Assembly: GCA_031550095.1 (NCBI GenBank)
Contig: JAVBOX010000007.1
Location: forward strand, 1-5,569
From: Avichristensenella sp031550095
GTDB lineage: Bacteria; Bacillota; Clostridia; Christensenellales; Aristaeellaceae
DNA: 5,569 nt
Reading direction: 5' to 3'
Positions within the stretch are counted from its first letter, which is position 1. Each line of letters starts with the position of its first letter. The notes under the pieces were generated by a model. It did not search any database, was not told where the DNA came from, and worked only from the letters and a program-made list of their open reading frames with translations. Shown here piece after piece: positions 1 to 3,813 of this stretch. Position numbers and translations under genes: made by a program.

Positions 1-1256
1 TGTACAATCCGGATGCCAATTGAAAGTTCATACTCAGAAAGAAGCAGCGGGCCGAGGCTTGCGATGGCAACGACAATGATCATCAGCGGAGAAACAAGGT
101 CCGCGCTAATGACCGCCTGCCCCAAAATCAACGCGCTAACCACGCCAAGCCCATGGGATAAGATGCTCGGCATGTGTGCGCTGGCTACGTTGATTAGGTC
201 AAAGCCAAGGCTTAGAAAGATAAACTCATATAATAACGGTATCGGAACACGATTTTGAGATTCGTAGACTGAAAACAGCAAGGATAGGGGCAGAAGCTCG
301 TTATGGTACATCAGTACGGACAGATAGAGGGAAGGCAAGAGGATGGTGATGGCTACGCCTATCACCTCAATGATTCGCTTAAAAGAGCCGTAGGGATAAC
401 GCAAATTGGATTCTTCCGAGGTATGGACCATATTCATGATAACCGCCGGCATCGCCAGCACGATAGGCGATCCTTCCACCATGATCACCACTTGGCCCGC
501 GATGAGAAAGGATGCCGTCCGATCCGGTCGTTCCGTATGAACAAACTGCGGTACCAAAGCATGGGGTGAATCCTCAATAAGTTGCTCCAATTCCCCGATG
601 CTGAGGACAAAATCGATGTTGATTCCAGAGATTCTTCGATGAATCTCATCCAAAATTTGTTCGTTGGCAATGCCATCCAGGTAAAGCAGCGAGCATGCGG
701 TTTGGATGCCTGTACCGATCATATGCCTCTCGATAACCAAGCGCGGACTTTGTATTATTCGCCGAACCAATGAGATGTTCGTCCGCATGCTCTCGACAAA
801 GGCCTCATGTGGGCCAATGACCGTCGTCTCGTTTACAGGTTTTTCCACATTTCGCTTTGCCCATCCTTTTGCGTCAACCACAATGGCTTTTGAACAGCCA
901 TCCGTCAGTAAAACCGCATTTCCAGACAGGATGGCGCTGACCACTTCGTCAAAGCTTTCCGTCATTTCGACGCTGGAAGACGTAATAACGGATCTCATCA
1001 GCCACATGGCGCGCTCTGAAGGATCCCCATCAAAGTTAGCGGAAGTCATTGCTGGCTCAATCACATGCTCGTCGATGATCGCGGAAAAAATCATGCCGTC
1101 CACAAATATTACGGCAGAGGAAAACCCAGCGGTCATCATCCGGCGAATGATGATGTCCGCATTTCTAGGAATCAGAAGTTCTTGACGAATCTGGGACAAG
1201 GTGTATTCCAGGGATGTCGTGATCGTTTTCCCGCTCTTTTCCGCAATGGGATTCAT
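1..1256 (-). CDS. gerA: GerA-family spore germination receptor A subunit (partial, C-terminus off the left edge)
   Basis: This gene probably encodes the A subunit of a nutrient germinant receptor, which sits in the inner membrane of the spore and works with B (transporter-like) and C (lipoprotein) subunits. The minus strand is open for 418 codons, from ATG at 1256-1254 to the window edge. Residues 1 to about 240 are the soluble N-terminal domain, with family-like stretches TTVIGPHEAFVES (144-156), LVRRII (163-168) and LLYLDGIANEQ (190-200). TERPD (241-245) and the EGSP loop (261-264) lead into the membrane domain, with hydrophobic segments near 298-316, 323-333, 340-357, 370-386 and 389-406. 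Family members are usually about 480-540 residues, so roughly 60-120 are missing. The start is supported by AGGAGG 11 bases upstream. Oddity: where relatives carry FELIREAG-R-P, this protein reads FDLINVASAHMP (352-363). Partner B and C genes would lie to the left. Family assignment is firm; the germinant is unknown. Confidence 0.93.
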   Translation of the reverse strand, partial: MNPIAEKSGKTITTSLEYTLSQIRQELLIPRNADIIIRRMMTAGFSSAVIFVDGMIFSAIIDEHVIEPAMTSANFDGDPSERAMWLMRSVITSSSVEMTESFDEVVSAILSGNAVLLTDGCSKAIVVDAKGWAKRNVEKPVNETTVIGPHEAFVESMRTNISLVRRIIQSPRLVIERHMIGTGIQTACSLLYLDGIANEQILDEIHRRISGINIDFVLSIGELEQLIEDSPHALVPQFVHTERPDRTASFLIAGQVVIMVEGSPIVLAMPAVIMNMVHTSEESNLRYPYGSFKRIIEVIGVAITILLPSLYLSVLMYHNELLPLSLLFSVYESQNRVPIPLLYEFIFLSLGFDLINVASAHMPSILSHGLGVVSALILGQAVISADLVSPLMIIVVAIASLGPLLLSEYELSIGIRIV

Positions 1257-1267
1257 GAATCGTGGAT

Positions 1268-1273
1268 CCTCCT
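1268..1273 (-). promoter_or_regulatory. Ribosome binding site of gerA
   Basis: The minus strand reads AGGAGG here, a perfect Shine-Dalgarno core, 11 bases before the ATG at 1256-1254. The spacing is slightly long but acceptable, and no other start with a comparable site lies nearby, so it fixes the gerA start. Confidence 0.8.
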
Positions 1274-1295
1274 CTGCCCATATCATTATTTTGCT

Positions 1296-1324
1296 TATTA
1301 TGCCCTTATTTTGTCCAGAAAATC
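1296..1324 (-). promoter_or_regulatory. Candidate forespore (SigF/SigG-type) promoter of gerA
   Basis: On the minus strand, GGGCATAATA (1305-1296) fits the SigG -10 consensus CATWMTA and also the SigF -10 pattern GGNNANAHTR. It ends about 40 bases before the gerA start codon, a normal promoter distance. The -35 is weak: GATTT at 1324-1320 with a 17-base spacer, against GHATR-like consensus sequences. Operons of gerA type are known SigG targets, so the placement makes sense, but the -10 lies in AT-rich DNA where chance matches are common. Confidence 0.35.
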
Positions 1325-1433
1325 GGCGTCTATCGGTGCTTTGGCAATTTACCTATATTGCATTTCTCCATGCGGATAACTGCGAATGCCGCAACCGCGC
1401 CTTCAAACAAAAATGGCAACCGAAAACCTTCAT

Positions 1434-1464
1434 CCATATATGCCGTATCCTGGCAATTATATGG
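1434..1464. repeat. Imperfect inverted repeat in the gerA-livK intergenic region
   Basis: CCATATATGCC (1434-1444) can pair with GGCAATTATATGG (1452-1464) as 11 base pairs, with a 2-base bulge (1456-1457) and a 7-base loop. It lies about 80 bases upstream of the livK -35. It could be a protein-binding site or a chance palindrome; no T-run follows that would make it a terminator. Confidence 0.3.
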
Positions 1465-1544
1465 ACGCGTCCCCACATCTCCCAAAGGCATCCGCGATAT
1501 TTGCAAAATTACAGCAAAAAACTTGCATAAAGGTCAAATTAAGG

Positions 1545-1573
1545 TTGCCATCAAATTCGATTCCTGCTATAAT
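1545..1573 (+). promoter_or_regulatory. SigA-type promoter of the liv operon
   Basis: TTGCCA (1545-1550, four of six matches to TTGACA) and a perfect TATAAT (1568-1573) are separated by 17 bases, the optimal spacing. TG at 1565-1566 adds an extended -10 element. Transcription should begin near 1579-1581, giving a leader of about 44 bases before the livK GTG. Two copies of TCAAATT (1534-1540 and 1551-1557) flank the -35 at 17-base spacing and could be an operator, but this is unsupported. The promoter should be strong without an activator, so regulation may be by repression. Confidence 0.88.
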
Positions 1574-1609
1574 TCTGTGCATACCTGTATTCAAGCATCA
1601 ATTGAAAAT

Positions 1610-1615
1610 GGGAGG
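1610..1615 (+). promoter_or_regulatory. Ribosome binding site of livK
   Basis: GGGAGG lies 8 bases before the GTG at 1624. This ideal spacing supports GTG as the start rather than an internal codon, and the resulting N-terminus is a proper signal peptide. Confidence 0.85.
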
Positions 1616-1623
1616 CGTTTTGC

Positions 1624-2754
1624 GTGAAGAAGCTCTTAAGCCTGGTTCTTTCCCTTGTTTTGGTTCTTGGCACCATATCCGCGTTGGCTGAAGGCGAGAC
1701 CCTTTTGATCGGAGGCCTTGCTCCGCTGACCGGCCCGGCATCCGTATACGGCATTGCGGCCCGGCAGGCGGCGGACATGTACATTAAGGAAATCAATGCT
1801 GCTGGCGGTGTGCTGGGCAAGCAGGTCAAGATCGAGTGGTTGGACGATAAGCATGACCCGACGGAGTGCGTGAATGCCTACATGCGTCTGAGCGATACAG
1901 AAGGCATCACCGCTATTTTAGGTCCTGTCACCACGGCACCGACCCTGGCAATTCTTGATATGGTTGTCGAGGATGGCCTTCCCATGATCACCCCTACCGG
2001 AACCGGCGACGCCATCACCGCGGAAGCGAGTGCCAACGTATACCGCGCCTGCTTTAAGGATAGCTTTCAGGGCAAGGTTATGGCTACCTTCGCGGCAAAG
2101 TCCCTAGGCGCGAAAAAGGTTGCCATTCTGTATGATAACACCTCGGACTATTCTTCCGGCATCATGGAGAATTTCGTAGCCGCCTCCGCCGATCTGGGGT
2201 TGGAAGTGGTAGCGCAGGAAGCCTGCACGGAAAAGGACACCGATTTTAAAACCCAGCTGACCAACATTGCCACGAAGGAATTTGACGCATTGTTTGTGCC
2301 CATGTACTATGGCCCTCTTGGCCTGATCGTGCAGCAGGCTCACGAAGTCGGCATCGCCCAGCCCCTCCTTGGCGTGGATGGATGGGACGGCGTCCTGGGC
2401 ACAGTGGAAGATGCTTCTCTGTTGGATGGCTATTACTTCTGCAACCACTCTGCCGCCGATGATGACACCCCCTCCCTGGTCGCCTTCTTTGAGAAGTTCC
2501 AGGCCGAGTATAACGAGTTTCCCAACACCTTCGCCGCTTTGGGTTATGATGCCGCCGCCGTTTTGCTCAGCGCCATCGAAGCCGCCGGTTCCACCGACAA
2601 GGCCGCCATCAACGAGGCAATGCGGGCAACGGATTACGAGGGCATCACAGGGCATATCCGCTACGACGATCACGGCGACGTGGTTGACAAGGCCGGCGTC
2701 ATCAACCTGATTCAGGATGGCCAGTTGAAGTTCTACGAGCGCGTGACCCCGTAA
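1624..2754 (+). CDS. livK: Branched-chain amino acid ABC transporter substrate-binding protein (LivK/LivJ family)
   Basis: This 376-residue extracytoplasmic protein captures an amino acid, probably Leu/Ile/Val or a related hydrophobic one, and delivers it to the LivH-LivM permease. It starts at GTG with a GGAGG site 8 bases upstream. Residues 1-22 form a Sec signal peptide (KK, hydrophobic core, ALA at 20-22), with likely cleavage before E23. The mature protein is a type I periplasmic-binding fold: IGGLAPLTGP (29-38), AAGGVLGKQVKIEWLDD (59-75), GPVTTAP (100-106), ITPTGTGD (122-129), MYYGP (227-231), VDGWDG (251-256) and a closing GHIRYDDHGD (343-352). By analogy with E. coli LIV-BP, the 100-106, 122-129, 227-229 and 251-253 stretches would line the ligand pocket. 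Oddity: there is no cysteine at the signal junction, so it is not an obvious lipoprotein; its cysteines are at 82, 143, 201 and 273. It is first in the operon, and stem-loops follow it. Whether it corresponds to LivJ or LivK, and its exact ligand, cannot be told. Confidence 0.95.
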   Translation: MKKLLSLVLSLVLVLGTISALAEGETLLIGGLAPLTGPASVYGIAARQAADMYIKEINAAGGVLGKQVKIEWLDDKHDPTECVNAYMRLSDTEGITAILGPVTTAPTLAILDMVVEDGLPMITPTGTGDAITAEASANVYRACFKDSFQGKVMATFAAKSLGAKKVAILYDNTSDYSSGIMENFVAASADLGLEVVAQEACTEKDTDFKTQLTNIATKEFDALFVPMYYGPLGLIVQQAHEVGIAQPLLGVDGWDGVLGTVEDASLLDGYYFCNHSAADDDTPSLVAFFEKFQAEYNEFPNTFAALGYDAAAVLLSAIEAAGSTDKAAINEAMRATDYEGITGHIRYDDHGDVVDKAGVINLIQDGQLKFYERVTP

Positions 2755-2770
2755 CAGACAGCACAGAATT

Positions 2771-2807
2771 CGGGGAGGGCATTTTGCCTTCCCCGTTCCT
2801 CTTCATT
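2771..2807 (+). terminator. Stem-loop after livK, likely partial terminator or attenuator
   Basis: CGGGGAGGGCA (2771-2781) pairs with TGCCTTCCCCG (2785-2795) as an 11-base-pair GC-rich stem with one G-U wobble and a 3-base TTT loop. It is followed by a T-rich but interrupted tract, 7 T in 12 bases (2796-2807). It begins 16 bases after the livK stop. The imperfect tract suggests leaky termination that would make the binding protein more abundant than the membrane parts, as is common in ABC operons. It may instead act only as a 3' end stabiliser. Confidence 0.65.
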
Positions 2808-2842
2808 GAAAGCATATCAAGGGGCTGTAACCCGAGGGGCGC

Positions 2843-2885
2843 CCTGAAAACTCGCAAAGGATTTGTTCCTTTGCGCGTTTTCAGG
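2843..2885 (+). repeat. Long near-perfect hairpin between livK and livH
   Basis: Two 19-base arms (2843-2861 and 2867-2885) are complementary at 18 of 19 positions, with a single T-C mismatch (2852/2876) around a 5-base loop TTTGT. No run of T follows, so it is not a standard intrinsic terminator. It ends 34 bases before the livH start and 19 bases before its ribosome site. In the mRNA it would be a stable structure, fitting an RNA processing or stabilising element that sets the livK to livH ratio. It could also be a protein-binding palindrome or a dispersed intergenic repeat. Confidence 0.75.
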
Positions 2886-2904
2886 TGGTCTCTATTTTCT
2901 CCAT

Positions 2905-2909
2905 AAGGA
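2905..2909 (+). promoter_or_regulatory. Ribosome binding site deciding the livH start
   Basis: AAGGA lies 10 bases before ATG 2920. An upstream in-frame TTG at 2863 would add 19 residues but falls inside the loop of the 2843-2885 hairpin, with no usable ribosome site. ATG 2920 also gives the usual LivH N-terminus (MSVFINQLINGL). Confidence 0.65.
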
Positions 2910-2919
2910 CGGTGGGAGC

Positions 2920-3804
2920 ATGAGTGTTTTTATTAACCAACTGATCAATGGCCTGCATGTAGGCAGCATCTATGCCTTGATCGCTCTGGGTTATACGATG
3001 GTTTACGGCATTGTTCGCCTGATCAACTTTGCCCACGGCGACCTGATCATGGTCGGGGCCTACGCGGTGCTGTTTTGCATCACACTTTTCGGTTTCCCGC
3101 TTTGGCTGGCAGCCGTGGGAGGCATCGTCGTTTGCTCCATCTTTGGTGTTACCATTGAGCGGGTGGCCTACCGCCCGCTACGCCAGCGGAACGCGCCTCG
3201 CATTTCTGCGCTGATCACGGCAATCGGCGTCAGCTTCCTGCTGGAAAATGGCTTTCAGCTCGCTTTCTCCGCAACCTACCGAACCTTCCCCGCAATCTTT
3301 CCCCCCACGCCGCTTCTCATCGGTGAGATTCGCGTCACGGTAGGCACATTGGTTACCATTGGGGCTGTCGCGGCCCTGATGATCCTCTTGACCCTGTTCA
3401 TTCAGCACACCCGCATGGGAAAAGCGATGCGGGCTGTCTCGGAAGATATGAATGCCGCAAGGCTTATGGGCGTCAATGTCAACACCACCATTTCGGTCAC
3501 CTTTGCCGTTGGGTCCGCTCTCGCCGCCATCGGTTCCGTGCTCTATTGCGCGGCATACCCTCAGGTCCAGCCCTATATGGGCTCTATGCTGGGTCTAAAA
3601 GCCTTTGTCGCGGCTGTTTTCGGCGGCATCGGCGTCATGCCGGGAGCCATGCTCGGCGGTTTTGCCATGGGCATCGCCGAGAACCTGACCAAAGGATACA
3701 TTTCAACGCAGCTGGCGGATGCGGTGGTGTTCGGCATCCTGATCGGCGTCCTGCTTATCAAGCCTTCGGGCATCATGGGCAGGCCGGAAAATGTGAAAGT
3801 GTAG
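2920..3804 (+). CDS. livH: Branched-chain amino acid ABC transporter permease LivH
   Basis: This is one of the two integral membrane subunits forming the amino acid channel. It has 294 residues, the normal family length, and is hydrophobic along most of its length with about eight membrane segments. Family marks are GLHVGSIYALIALGYTMVYG (11-30), INFAHGD (35-41), ERVAYRPLR (80-88), the cytoplasmic EAA-like coupling loop around RAVSEDMNAARLMG (171-184), which contacts the ATPase, the FGGIGVMPGAMLGG stretch (234-247), and the C-terminal KPSGIMGRPE (281-290). I chose ATG 2920 because an AAGGA site precedes it; the longer frame from TTG 2863 has no ribosome site. It lies 165 bases after livK, beyond two stem-loops, and only 9 bases before the next gene, so livH and livM-livG are almost certainly cotranscribed. 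Nothing looks broken. The substrate depends on the binding protein and is not readable here. Confidence 0.96.
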   Translation: MSVFINQLINGLHVGSIYALIALGYTMVYGIVRLINFAHGDLIMVGAYAVLFCITLFGFPLWLAAVGGIVVCSIFGVTIERVAYRPLRQRNAPRISALITAIGVSFLLENGFQLAFSATYRTFPAIFPPTPLLIGEIRVTVGTLVTIGAVAALMILLTLFIQHTRMGKAMRAVSEDMNAARLMGVNVNTTISVTFAVGSALAAIGSVLYCAAYPQVQPYMGSMLGLKAFVAAVFGGIGVMPGAMLGGFAMGIAENLTKGYISTQLADAVVFGILIGVLLIKPSGIMGRPENVKV

Positions 3805-3813
3805 AGGTAGCCC

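Larger units (their letters stand above)
1257..1623. other. Divergent intergenic region between gerA and livK
   Basis: These 367 bases hold no convincing gene. The left part carries the gerA ribosome site, a weak candidate forespore promoter, and two direct copies of TTATTTTG (1286-1293 and 1306-1313) exactly 20 bases apart. The middle has an imperfect inverted repeat (1434-1464) and a 53-codon minus-strand frame (1491-1330) without a ribosome binding site. The right part has the livK SigA promoter and ribosome site. The predicted livK leader is only about 44 bases, too short for a T-box or riboswitch. The region is visibly richer in A and T than the flanking livK gene. Confidence 0.75.

Noticed and set aside
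13..1185. Several plus-strand frames across the first 1.2 kb
   Set aside because: They lie opposite the gerA coding frame, which shows clear family motifs over its whole length, and lack ribosome sites.
1580..1623. Possible riboswitch or T-box leader for an amino acid transporter
   Set aside because: The predicted transcript leader is only about 44 bases, with no room for a conserved aptamer or T-box structure.
1386..1691. Plus-strand 101-codon frame across the livK promoter
   Set aside because: It contains the SigA promoter and ribosome site of livK and overlaps the livK signal peptide in another frame.
2104..2673. 189-codon minus-strand frame inside livK
   Set aside because: It is a shadow of the GC-rich livK codons; its product is glycine- and valine-rich without recognisable domains, and livK is certain on the other strand.
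2863..2919. Longer LivH starting at TTG 2863
   Set aside because: The TTG sits in the loop of a strong hairpin with no ribosome site, and the added 19 residues do not resemble the family; ATG 2920 has a usable site and normal length.
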